A stretch of DNA of 64,000 nucleotides from positions 372,001 through 436,000 of the forward strand of contig MGRG01000008.1 in NCBI GenBank assembly GCA_001798075.1, in the 5' to 3' direction. A program made the translations under genes and the position numbers. This DNA is from Deltaproteobacteria bacterium RIFCSPHIGHO2_01_FULL_43_49. Its GTDB lineage: Bacteria > UBA10199 > SPLOWO2-01-44-7. The notes beneath the pieces were generated by a model. That model worked only from the letters and a program-made list of their open reading frames with translations. It was not told the DNA's origin and did not search any database. Numbering within the stretch: the first letter of the stretch is position 1; each line of letters begins with the position of its first letter. This document shows, one piece after another, positions 31,494 through 40,028 of the stretch.

Positions 31494-34380
31494 AAATGAT
31501 CTTTTCTAGCCTCTCTTTAGAGGCCTTTAAACTCTCGTTTGTTCGCTTCTCACTATGTTGCCTCAAAGTTTTCAGAAAGAGAAGCCTAGTTTCTATTATA
31601 GGGGCTCGCGTCGCCCCCTCCAACGGCAAAGCCGTCGGAGCCTCCCCCTCAAACTCGCTTTGCTCGCTGGCCGGCTTTTGCACCCCTTTGGATAAGGCCA
31701 GGGCATAACAATCCATTTGGCGCTGGTATTTTTCGGGTTCGAAATGGGTATCGGTTTTGAAATCGCAAATGACCCAGCCTTGAGGCGTCTCAAAGGCATA
31801 ATCGATAATACCGGTAACCACTGTATCCGAAATTTTGAGCCGAAAAGGGAGTTCGTGCAAACCCTCCCATGTTGGTGGCGCCATGTCACTTTTTAAAAAC
31901 GAATGGATGAAGTTTCGGACAGATGCAAATTCATCATCGTTTACGATAACATTTTGTTCAAAGAGGTTTTTTTTCAAAAGGGTATCAACGCCGATATTTT
32001 TTGTAGACCCAATTTGTTTTAAAACACCGTGAACGATATTGCCGAGTTGAGTTCCCTGAAGCAGCGGTTGGGTGGGTCCTGCCGGCTTTGGGATTATCCC
32101 AAAGCCGTCACCCACCCCACCGATCTGATCCGCTTTCTCAAACGTTCCCAATTTCGTCACAGCAACATAGGGAATTTCTTTTTTAGAGTGGTTAAAAATT
32201 AGTGGGTGACAGCCGCGAAGGGGTCCGAGGGGCCCCTTTTGGGGAGACGGACCCAAGCGGCTGGCAGGTCCCACTAATTTTTTCTCATCCCAAGAAGGAA
32301 TTTTCCCAAAACTCCCAAGCGCTTCTTTAAGCCAGCCATACCATGGCCCCGTTTGTTTGCCCTCTTCATGCCAGGGAATCAGCAATTTTTCTTTGGCTCT
32401 CGTGAGGGCCACATAGAGCAAGCGTTTGCGCTCTTGCAGGTCTTGATATTTATCTTTTTCTTTCAACTGAGCTGTTGTCTCGCTGGGGACATAATTGCTA
32501 AAAGGGTTTGGGGACTCTCTTAAATAAAAGCCCAAACCCTCTTCTCTCAAAAAAATGTGGCGATTACCGCTTTGAGGCGGCTGCCGCAATAAATCGGGGA
32601 GGATGATAATCGGAAATTCCAAGCCTTTGGCAGCGTGCACGGTCATCAGTTGGCAGGCATTCGAACTTTGATCGACCGTGGAGGCCGGGGCAAGAGTGCT
32701 TCTCCGTTTTTTTAACTCTTCAAAATACTCCAGAAGATCTTCAAGCGACATCTCTTCTTCGATTTCCAATTTTCGGGTGAGCTCGATGAATTGTTCGACA
32801 TTGGCCAGTTTGGTGCCCGAAGGGTCCAGCTTGTGAAGAAGTAAATCATAATGTGTGTTTGAGACAGCCTCGCTCAAAATTTCAGCTCCACTTAAGCTTT
32901 TCCTATTTTCAAAAAGTTCCTTGAGCCAATTTGCTTCTGGTTGTTCCAATAGCGCTTTCCCCAAATCGGTTGGATGTTTCAGGCAAAATTGGGTGATGAA
33001 ACCATCGGTAAAGCCAATCAAGGGAGAACGCATGAGACCGACCAATGCCAGCCTCTCTTCTAGGTTTACCATGAGTTTGAGACAAAAAAGAAGATCGATG
33101 ACCTCTTGTGCGTTGAGAAACCCGCGACCGCCGGATAGATGATAAGGGATTCCAAAAGCCTTGAAGGCTTTTTCGTAGTGACGCACATCACTCAACGATT
33201 GAAAGAGGAGAGCAAAGTCTCCGAAAGATTTTTTACCTTGGCTACACGATTTCTGAATCGTCTGAGCAATCAGAAGGGCCTCTGTTTTACGCCGCTCTTC
33301 TTTGGAGGTTTTGAGGTCGGCTGAGATGGCTAAAATTTCCAGAGCAGGGTCTTTGCGCCTCTCACGCGTCGCGACAAGGGCTGTTTTTTCAACAGGGGAG
33401 AAGAGTTGTTGGAAGGTGTGATTGACGAATTGTAAAATCTCGGGGCGGGAGCGAAAATTTTCGTTGAGTTCCACAAGGTGTCCCCCCGCCTTTACAATCC
33501 AATCCACAATTATTTTAAAGCCCTCTACGTTGGCCCCGCGAAAACGATAAATCGATTGTTTGGGATCCCCCACGACACACAAACAATTTTTGGAAGGGTT
33601 GAAAAGAAGGCGGATCAATTCACGCTGAAGGTCATTGATGTCTTGTACTTCATCGACCAAAATATGGGCAAAACGATTCTGATAATTTTTTAAAACTTCT
33701 TCGTTTGTTGTCAACAAATTGAGTGCCAAGATTTCCAAGTCTTGAAAATCGAGTGTTTGCCGCCGGCTTTTTTCCTCCGTGTAGGATTCTAAGATTTTTT
33801 TATAAAGATTGCGTGTCGCCTCTAACAACCGCCCTTCTTGGTCCATAGTCTTTGGTCCATAGTCCCTAGTCCCTATGTGCTTCTCCGCATGCCACCGAAA
33901 TTGTAACAATTCCTCAAGCAACAAAAGGGCGTGGCGAAATTCCAATTCTTCAACCAGAAAAAGGGCGTTCGGTTCTTTGGCATCGAGAGCTTTCAGGAGT
34001 TGTTCGCGACAATGACGATGGATAGCCAATTTGGCCGTGTGCTCATCCCAAACAGAAGGGTTATCGGAAAAATGAAGGAGTGGGGCCTGTTCTTTAAGGA
34101 GGTTGAGACAAAAACCGTGGAAAGTGCCCACATTGGCAAAAGCCAGTTCTTGTTTTTTGGAATCGCTTAAACCCGATGCAATTCTTCTTTTGAGTTCCTG
34201 GGCCGCCTTTTCCGTAAAGGTGATGGCTAATATTTGGTTAAGTCCCACCTTGCCTGAGTTGAGGATGACTTTAAGGCGCTGAGTCAGAACCTCCGTTTTG
34301 CCAGAGCCCGCCGAGGCAATAATGGCAGTCGGTTTTTCAGTCGATTCGATCGCCAGTTTTTGATTTTTAGTAAGTTGCAT
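31465..34380 (-). CDS. addA: AddA/RecB-like helicase-nuclease with three in-frame elements
   Basis: UvrD-type helicase with a C-terminal PD-(D/E)XK nuclease, for double-strand-break resection with the neighbouring AddB-like protein. Motifs: ASAGSGKT (Walker A, near residue 25), ILVDEVQDIND, VGDPKQSIYRFRG, MTVHAAKGLEFP, LLYVALTRAKEKL, and the nuclease GIIDYAFETP...CDFKTD near residue 880. Three palindromic repeats are translated in frame: residues near 705 (LVGPASRLGPSPQKGPLG), near 760 (GGVGDGFGIIPKPAGPTQP), and near the C-terminus (EGEAPTALPLEGATRAPII). A simple-repeat stretch lies near residue 175. All motifs survive, so activity is plausible. Confidence 0.9.
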   Translation of the reverse strand: MQLTKNQKLAIESTEKPTAIIASAGSGKTEVLTQRLKVILNSGKVGLNQILAITFTEKAAQELKRRIASGLSDSKKQELAFANVGTFHGFCLNLLKEQAPLLHFSDNPSVWDEHTAKLAIHRHCREQLLKALDAKEPNALFLVEELEFRHALLLLEELLQFRWHAEKHIGTRDYGPKTMDQEGRLLEATRNLYKKILESYTEEKSRRQTLDFQDLEILALNLLTTNEEVLKNYQNRFAHILVDEVQDINDLQRELIRLLFNPSKNCLCVVGDPKQSIYRFRGANVEGFKIIVDWIVKAGGHLVELNENFRSRPEILQFVNHTFQQLFSPVEKTALVATRERRKDPALEILAISADLKTSKEERRKTEALLIAQTIQKSCSQGKKSFGDFALLFQSLSDVRHYEKAFKAFGIPYHLSGGRGFLNAQEVIDLLFCLKLMVNLEERLALVGLMRSPLIGFTDGFITQFCLKHPTDLGKALLEQPEANWLKELFENRKSLSGAEILSEAVSNTHYDLLLHKLDPSGTKLANVEQFIELTRKLEIEEEMSLEDLLEYFEELKKRRSTLAPASTVDQSSNACQLMTVHAAKGLEFPIIILPDLLRQPPQSGNRHIFLREEGLGFYLRESPNPFSNYVPSETTAQLKEKDKYQDLQERKRLLYVALTRAKEKLLIPWHEEGKQTGPWYGWLKEALGSFGKIPSWDEKKLVGPASRLGPSPQKGPLGPLRGCHPLIFNHSKKEIPYVAVTKLGTFEKADQIGGVGDGFGIIPKPAGPTQPLLQGTQLGNIVHGVLKQIGSTKNIGVDTLLKKNLFEQNVIVNDDEFASVRNFIHSFLKSDMAPPTWEGLHELPFRLKISDTVVTGIIDYAFETPQGWVICDFKTDTHFEPEKYQRQMDCYALALSKGVQKPASEQSEFEGEAPTALPLEGATRAPIIETRLLFLKTLRQHSEKRTNESLKASKERLEKIIYDQQVSQKI
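31589..31672. repeat. Family-3 repeat in the addA 3' end
   Basis: Matches the copy at 18616-18697: TCTATTATAGGGGCTCGCG, GCCCCCTCC, hairpin CAACGGC aaa GCCGTCG, GAGCCTCCCCCTC, TGCTCGCTGG. In addA it is read on the opposite strand as part of the C-terminal tail. Confidence 0.8.
32066..32121. repeat. Family-2 palindromic element in addA
   Basis: On the minus strand GGGTGACGGCTTTGGG, ataat, CCCAAAGCCGGCAGGACCC, enclosed by GGGTGG/CCACCC arms. In frame with addA. Close to the element at 6021-6069. Confidence 0.8.
32194..32284. repeat. Longer family-2 palindromic element in addA
   Basis: Outer arms AAAAATTAGTGGG and CCCACTAATTTTT, then GTGACAGCCGC and GCGGCTGGCAGG, then GGGTCCG and CGGACCC around an inner GGGGCCCC. 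The ends match family 2 but the centre is different. In frame with addA. Confidence 0.8.
33841..33880. repeat. Short repeats in addA
   Basis: GGTCCATAGTC occurs twice, followed by CCTAGTCCCTA. In frame; it encodes the TRDYGPKTMDQ stretch, which lies between helicase motifs. Confidence 0.55.
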
Positions 34381-34389
34381 AAAATAACA

Positions 34390-34466
34390 GTCGAAAATGG
34401 GTGATCGCCGTAGGCCTGTTAGCCTTTAGGCGTACAGGCCGCAGGCGAGCAGGACCCATTTTCGAC
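34390..34466. repeat. Family-2 palindromic element between addB and addA
   Basis: Perfect 13-bp outer arms GTCGAAAATGGGT and ACCCATTTTCGAC, then GATCGCC / GGCGAGCAG, then AGGCCTGT / ACAGGCC around TAGCCTTTAGGCGT. It lies 10 bp upstream of the addA ATG and replaces any ribosome-binding site. Confidence 0.8.
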
Positions 34467-34472
34467 ACCAAC

Positions 34473-36929
34473 TTAATCCATCGGTTTATTTGCATAGCGA
34501 CAAATTTCCTTGTAATCACAGTAGTGTCTGCAATCTTTCGGTTGCGCGCTGAAAAATCCCTCACGAATTTTTAAAACATATTCTTGAATCTGTTCAACGC
34601 TTCGAGACAGTGTTTTATCAAAATCGTCACTGGCCAACAGGGCGCTGGAGCGTTTGCCCAAAGAAAAATGAGTTTCGTTGAAACGGCTGTCGACGAGGCC
34701 ATGTTTTTTTCGAGCAGACCGGACCGAGATGAGCAAGCCGCCTACCGCTTGGTAATCTTTGAGCAGCAGCCTTTTGACCGCCAACAGATAGACCGGTAGT
34801 TGCAATGTCAAACCTTCCAATAATTTGTCTTTGAGCGCTTCGGTATTGCCTGTCTTGTAATCCAAAACGAGAAAACGCTTCTTTCCAGCATCGATATCGA
34901 TCCGATCGATCCGTCCCCCAATCAAAATTTTTGGATCGTTCTGTTTTTTTTCAAGAGACAGGGCGTTTTCGGACGATGTTCCAAATGTCCATTCAAAATA
35001 TTGAGGTTTCAGCGGGGCTTCCAACTGTCTCGATTCCTCCAATTCATTTTTCAAAACCTCTTGGGCTTGAGCCAATGTCGTCTGTTTCAGACGTTCATAG
35101 AGTTCCGGGTTGGCATAAGAAAGCTCTTTTTGCATTTCTGAAAAGGTTTTTTCCACAATTTGTTTGAGTTCTGCGTAGAGTGCCTCCTCTTTTTGAGAAT
35201 CACTCCTTGCTTGATCAAAAAGGGCTCCCTGTTTTGTCAAAAGTTCTTCCAGACAATTATGAAACAAAGTTCCTTTATCTTCCGGATCGACTTCCGGAGA
35301 GTATTCTTTGATGCGTGGGATATTGAGCACCTTCCAAGCGTAATATTTGAAAGGGCAGGCGGCATAGGCTTCCAGTTGCGTGGGGCTAAAAACAAAATTT
35401 TCCCTTTGAGGTGGCAGGGCCACTCCCAAAGATTCGTCGGTGAAATTAGTATGAAATGCGTTGGTTTTCAAATCATCTTGCAAACGTTCTTCTTCAATTT
35501 GTAGTTTTTGGGTCAGCACTTCCTGATCCACAGTTCCTGTTCCAAGGAGAGGTGGCGCCACACTTCCAATTTCTTCTTTTAGTTCAAAATCCCATGTAAA
35601 AGAAGAGGGGGACAAATCATTGCCAAGGCTGTCGAGCCGTGGGAAACTCAGCCAGGCCTCTTTTACCCGAGAGAGTTGAAAAAGAAACGCTTTGCGCTTT
35701 TTGGAGAGTATCGTTTGCGGATCGGGAAAGGCCTCTTTTAAAATTTTCCATTCCTCTCGCCCGCGATCGCGGCTGTCTTGAAAAAAAGGAGAGGGGGTAA
35801 CGACAGGAAATTGTCCTTCGATGAGACCGGGGGCCCAGAGACATTCCAAAAAAGGATAATCGCCGGCTTCCACTTCACACCATTGCACTCCCGAGAGGGC
35901 TTCGTTGATGGGTGTTTGCGTTTTAGCATCCAGACAATCTTTCAACCAAGCGATCCATTCCCACTTGCCTAAAAGACCTAAGCTCAAAATCTTTTCTGGA
36001 AAGCCGTAAGGGGCTAATTCATTGATGTTGAGAGTTTCTAGCCAATTTGTCAGTGTGGCTTCTTGCAACGGGGCGGCAAGGGCCTTGTTTGTGACATTTC
36101 TTCCCAAAACTTGTTCTCTTAAACTTAAAAAAGGTGACTCGCCTTCCGTGAGCCCCGAATTTTTCAGTTTTTGCCAGAGCGGTTCGTAATAAAAGGGATT
36201 GCCACCTGTGAGAATTCCGACATTTGTTAGCGGAATATTTGCAGACACCTCCGCTATTTTTTTCAAAAACCAATTTGTTTCTTGATAGGGAGAGGCTAAA
36301 GAAAAAAGAGAGATCTCTTTGAGTTGGCTTAAATTTATATCGGGTAACAGATGGATGGCGACTTCGACTGATTTTTGTTGAACGGTTTTTAAAACCTTGT
36401 CCAGCTGCGGCGGGATTTCGCTGAAGTTTTCCAGGATCAGTTCTGAAATACCTTTAAGTGCATTTTGTTGAGAGAGGTTTTCAATGGCGATGGTGTATTG
36501 ATCCTCTTCATCGATAAGATCCAATTTATTTTTAAGTTCTTCGTAGCGCTCATAGATGGTGAGTAAGTCATTTTCTTTGAGGGAACCCGATTCTTTGAGA
36601 CATTCCCTCAAATTTTGTGTTGTGATGTCGTATCGCTTGAGCTGGCGAATGGCTGTTAGAAAAGAGTTGGCTAAATTAGGGCTGATCTGCGAGGTGCGAA
36701 AATATTTTAACGAAAAATTTTTGAGACAATAAAGGATCAGGTGCTTTTGAAAAGCACGATTGAGTAAAGGCTTTGAAGAAAAGGACAATGTCCCCAAAAA
36801 ATGGGGCAGAGAAAAGATGCTTTCCCCAAGCCAAACAGAATCTTTGGAGGCCGCAAACATCTCCCGCCTCTTCCTCTCCGCCGCTTTTTCAGAGGGGTAT
36901 ACAATCCAATTTATGTTTTCTTTTCCCAC
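34473..36929 (-). CDS. addB: AddB-like nuclease with Fe-S cage
   Basis: An 818-residue AddB-type partner of the helicase encoded next. The C-terminal PD-(D/E)XK nuclease shows LIGGRIDRIDIDAG and LVLDYKTG (near residues 670-700), and the four cysteines of the [4Fe-4S] cage are visible: one in AYAACPFKYYAW near residue 520 and three in CRHYCDYKEICRY at the end. The N-terminal helicase-like part lacks a clear Walker A, as in AddB proteins. It overlaps the RND gene by 19 bp. Confidence 0.85.
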   Translation of the reverse strand: MGKENINWIVYPSEKAAERKRREMFAASKDSVWLGESIFSLPHFLGTLSFSSKPLLNRAFQKHLILYCLKNFSLKYFRTSQISPNLANSFLTAIRQLKRYDITTQNLRECLKESGSLKENDLLTIYERYEELKNKLDLIDEEDQYTIAIENLSQQNALKGISELILENFSEIPPQLDKVLKTVQQKSVEVAIHLLPDINLSQLKEISLFSLASPYQETNWFLKKIAEVSANIPLTNVGILTGGNPFYYEPLWQKLKNSGLTEGESPFLSLREQVLGRNVTNKALAAPLQEATLTNWLETLNINELAPYGFPEKILSLGLLGKWEWIAWLKDCLDAKTQTPINEALSGVQWCEVEAGDYPFLECLWAPGLIEGQFPVVTPSPFFQDSRDRGREEWKILKEAFPDPQTILSKKRKAFLFQLSRVKEAWLSFPRLDSLGNDLSPSSFTWDFELKEEIGSVAPPLLGTGTVDQEVLTQKLQIEEERLQDDLKTNAFHTNFTDESLGVALPPQRENFVFSPTQLEAYAACPFKYYAWKVLNIPRIKEYSPEVDPEDKGTLFHNCLEELLTKQGALFDQARSDSQKEEALYAELKQIVEKTFSEMQKELSYANPELYERLKQTTLAQAQEVLKNELEESRQLEAPLKPQYFEWTFGTSSENALSLEKKQNDPKILIGGRIDRIDIDAGKKRFLVLDYKTGNTEALKDKLLEGLTLQLPVYLLAVKRLLLKDYQAVGGLLISVRSARKKHGLVDSRFNETHFSLGKRSSALLASDDFDKTLSRSVEQIQEYVLKIREGFFSAQPKDCRHYCDYKEICRYANKPMD

Positions 36930-39900
36930 CGGGCAAGGAGGCTATATGCACACGGGACGACAAACAAGGTTAAAAGTGTTGAGAGAAAGACCCCGCCGAT
37001 GACGGCAACGGCCATGGGAATTCTTGTTTCTGAGCCTGGCCCCAGTGCCAATGCGGCAGGAACGGCTGCGGCAATCGTTGCAATGGAGGTCATCAAGATA
37101 GGACGAAGCCTAATCGGGCACGCCTCGAGCAGTGCTTCGTGCACAGAGCCTTTTTTGTTTTTGCGAATTTGATTGGTAAAATCGACGAGCAAAATAGAAT
37201 TTTTCTTCACGATTCCCATCAACAAGATCAGCCCAATAACACTATAAATGTTTAGAGAGTTTCCAGAGATAAAAAGGGCCATGGCCGCCCCGGAAACGCT
37301 GAACGGAAGAGCTAATAATACGGAGAGGGGATGGGAAAAAGAATTAAACTGAGACGCCAAAATCATATAAGAGATAATGATCCCCAAATACAAAGCAAAG
37401 AAGAGGCTCTCAAAAGATTCTTGAAAAGTTTGCGCCGAACCACCAAAAACCACACGATAACCCTCGGGCAAAACTTTTTGAGCAATTTGTTGGGCCATCT
37501 CCAAACTTTTGGCCTGTGAGGCCCCCTGAGCCACGTTGGCAAAAACGCCGATAGCCCGTTCCCTGTTTTTTCGCGTGATGGTTAACAAGGAAGGGACTTC
37601 TTGGATTTGTACCAATTCGCCAAGTTGTATCATTTCTCCACGATTGTTGCGGACATAAAGCGATTGGATGTCAGTGGGCTTCGAGCGATCTTGCGAAATA
37701 AGTCTCGCCCGCACATCGATGCGCCTTCCACTCTGTTTGAACTTGCCGGCTCGCACGCCTCCAATCAAGGCATTGATGGTCTCACTAATATCTTTGATGC
37801 TAACGCCGTGTTCAATCGCTTTGGCCCGATCTGGGATGACGCGCACTTCCGGCATTCCAGCTAAATAATCGGTATCGACATCCGAAAAAAACTTTTCATT
37901 ATTTTGCATCTGATTTTTGATTTCTTGCGACAGTTCAGCCAATTTGTCCCAACTGGGGCCCCGAATCGTAAACTCAATCGGAAAGCCACGCTGTGCTGAG
38001 AGCCCCCTGGTGGAAAAATCCATCAAAAATGCTTGCAGGTCCGGGATTTTGTTGAACGCCTCTCTGCAAATCCCCATAAATTGTTGTTGGCTCAAAGAGC
38101 GCTCTTTGCGTTGTTTTAGGGTGATAAAGACCATGCCGGAGTTAACCTCCCCACCGCCGAACCCTCCGACCGCCGCAAAATAGCGCAAGACTTCGGGTCT
38201 TTGACTTAAAAAACTTTCCACATGTTTTACTTTTTCAGAAGTAAATTCGATGGAAGACCCGACCGGTGTTTTGAGAGTTGCCAAGAACATGCTTTGATCT
38301 TGTGCGGGGACAAATTCTTTTTTGAGGCCTTTGAAAAATGCAAAGGAAAGTAAAAAGAGACTCAAAGATACCAACAAAATTTTTCCACGGTGGGCTAAGC
38401 AAATTTCGAGAAGATGATGATAACGCACGGCACCTGTTTTAAAAAATTCATCGGAGGCTTTTCCAATTTTGCTGGTTCTTTCTTTGACGGAGACAAATTG
38501 CGAACAACGCATGGGAGTGAGTGTCAATGCTTCCAGTAAAGAAAAGAGTACGGCGACTGAGATCGTGATGCCGAATTGAAGGAAAAATTTTCCGATCACC
38601 CCCGTCATGAAGGCAACCGGCAGAAAGATTGCGACAATCGCTGCCGTTGCGGCAATGGCAGCGAAGGTGATTTGTTTGGAGCCTTCCAGCGCCGCCGTAA
38701 ATTTGTCCTGCCCTTTTTCTTGATGTCTAAAAATATTTTCCAGCACCATGATGGCATCATCCACCACAATACCAATGGCCAACACCAGGCCGAGCAGTGT
38801 AAATGTGTTGAGTGTGAAACCAAGAAAGTAGAGGACGATAAATGTACCAACGATAGAAGTGGGTATTGCCATCAAGATGTTGGCCGTGGAACTCCAAGAA
38901 CCGAGGAATAACCAGCAGACCAAGGAGGTGAGAAGGGCTGCCAAAAAGAGAGTGAACTTGAGCTCGCCTATCGAGTGTTCGATAAATTGTGTGCTGTCAA
39001 AATTGACAACAAGGTTTAATCCTTCGGGTAGTTGTTTTTGCAACTCTTTTAATTTTTCTTTGACGGCGTGGGCTACTTCAACGGCGTTGGAACCTCTTTG
39101 TTTGCGCACCCCCAATCCGACAGAGGGTTTGCCGCCCGTTCGCGAGAGACGGCGGATGTCATTGAGCCCTTCTTCCACATCGGCCACTTCTTTTAAATAG
39201 ATAGGTCGATAGACGGGGCTTCCGCCTCTTCTTTCAATGACAATGTTACCAAATTCCTCCGCGCTAAGGGCCTCACCCATGGCTCGCACATTGAGTTCTT
39301 TGTCGCCCGTTTCCACACGCCCTGCGGGGAGCTCAATGTGTTCTGCACTGATGGCCGCAAGGACATCTTGTACCGTTAACTCATAACTTTTAAGTTTTTC
39401 CTTTTTGAGCCAAACGCGTAAATTGGGATCGATATAACCGCCCAAAAAAATATCTCCAACTCCAGCAATTGTTTGAAGCTGGTCTTTGAGATGATCTCTT
39501 GTGTAGGCCATGAGAGTGGGGACTGGCTTTTCTCCAGACAACGAGAGCCACATGATCGGCTGATCTTCGGGATTAGTTTTGGTCACAACCGGTGGATCCA
39601 TCTCTTTGGGAAGATTTCTTTGGGCCTGTGCAATTTTTGTCTGAACTTCTTGTAGGGCGACGTCGATATCTCTGCCCAAATCAAACTCGACACTGATGTT
39701 AGCGAAACCTTGTCTGGCCGATGAAGAGACTTCGCGAATTCCTTGAATGCTCATCACCGCATCTTCCACCACGTCGATGACGTCACTTTCCATCACTTCC
39801 GGTGCGGCCCCTTCCAGTGTCGTGTGCACGGTGACCACCGGAAAATCGACATCCGGCATTTCGCTCACCCCCATGCGGCTAAAACTGATGAACCCGAACA

Positions 39901-39967
39901 AGATGAGGGCGGCCATCAGCATCCAGGCAAAGACGGGGTTGCGTATCGAAATTTCCGAGAGGGTCAC
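36911..39967 (-). CDS. RND-family efflux transporter
   Basis: HAE-1-type inner-membrane pump of about 1018 residues with twelve expected membrane helices (MLMAALILFGFISFSRMG; LVLAIGIVVDDAIMVLENIFRH with the proton-relay Asp pair; IGLILLMGIVKKNSILLVDF). The periplasmic loops and pseudo-repeat are intact. I take GTG 39967 as the start (GTG ACC CTC TCG, giving TLSEISIRNPVFAWM); the longer frame from 40054 translates a palindromic element. The TolC-type gene lies directly upstream, but no periplasmic adaptor gene is present in this operon. Confidence 0.92.
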   Translation of the reverse strand: MTLSEISIRNPVFAWMLMAALILFGFISFSRMGVSEMPDVDFPVVTVHTTLEGAAPEVMESDVIDVVEDAVMSIQGIREVSSSARQGFANISVEFDLGRDIDVALQEVQTKIAQAQRNLPKEMDPPVVTKTNPEDQPIMWLSLSGEKPVPTLMAYTRDHLKDQLQTIAGVGDIFLGGYIDPNLRVWLKKEKLKSYELTVQDVLAAISAEHIELPAGRVETGDKELNVRAMGEALSAEEFGNIVIERRGGSPVYRPIYLKEVADVEEGLNDIRRLSRTGGKPSVGLGVRKQRGSNAVEVAHAVKEKLKELQKQLPEGLNLVVNFDSTQFIEHSIGELKFTLFLAALLTSLVCWLFLGSWSSTANILMAIPTSIVGTFIVLYFLGFTLNTFTLLGLVLAIGIVVDDAIMVLENIFRHQEKGQDKFTAALEGSKQITFAAIAATAAIVAIFLPVAFMTGVIGKFFLQFGITISVAVLFSLLEALTLTPMRCSQFVSVKERTSKIGKASDEFFKTGAVRYHHLLEICLAHRGKILLVSLSLFLLSFAFFKGLKKEFVPAQDQSMFLATLKTPVGSSIEFTSEKVKHVESFLSQRPEVLRYFAAVGGFGGGEVNSGMVFITLKQRKERSLSQQQFMGICREAFNKIPDLQAFLMDFSTRGLSAQRGFPIEFTIRGPSWDKLAELSQEIKNQMQNNEKFFSDVDTDYLAGMPEVRVIPDRAKAIEHGVSIKDISETINALIGGVRAGKFKQSGRRIDVRARLISQDRSKPTDIQSLYVRNNRGEMIQLGELVQIQEVPSLLTITRKNRERAIGVFANVAQGASQAKSLEMAQQIAQKVLPEGYRVVFGGSAQTFQESFESLFFALYLGIIISYMILASQFNSFSHPLSVLLALPFSVSGAAMALFISGNSLNIYSVIGLILLMGIVKKNSILLVDFTNQIRKNKKGSVHEALLEACPIRLRPILMTSIATIAAAVPAALALGPGSETRIPMAVAVIGGVFLSTLLTLFVVPCAYSLLARWEKKT

Positions 39968-40027
39968 CCCACCACCTGTTCTTTGGCCATAGGGCCAATC
40001 GTCTTCGTTGATGGAACAGGTGGTGGG
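39967..40027. repeat. Family-4 palindromic element at the RND start codon
   Basis: Arms CCCCACCACCTGTTC and GAACAGGTGGTGGGG flank a 30-bp centre. On the plus strand the arms are bordered by GGGTCA on each side (39962-39967 and about 40025-40030), a likely 6-bp target duplication. Without it the sequence would read CCC ATG ACC CTC TCG, so the insertion split the original ATG start of the pump gene. Confidence 0.75.
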
Positions 40028-40028
40028 G

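Noticed and set aside
38576-38911. Plus-strand frames across the RND gene
   Set aside because: His/Cys-rich products typical of antisense translation of membrane-helix codons.
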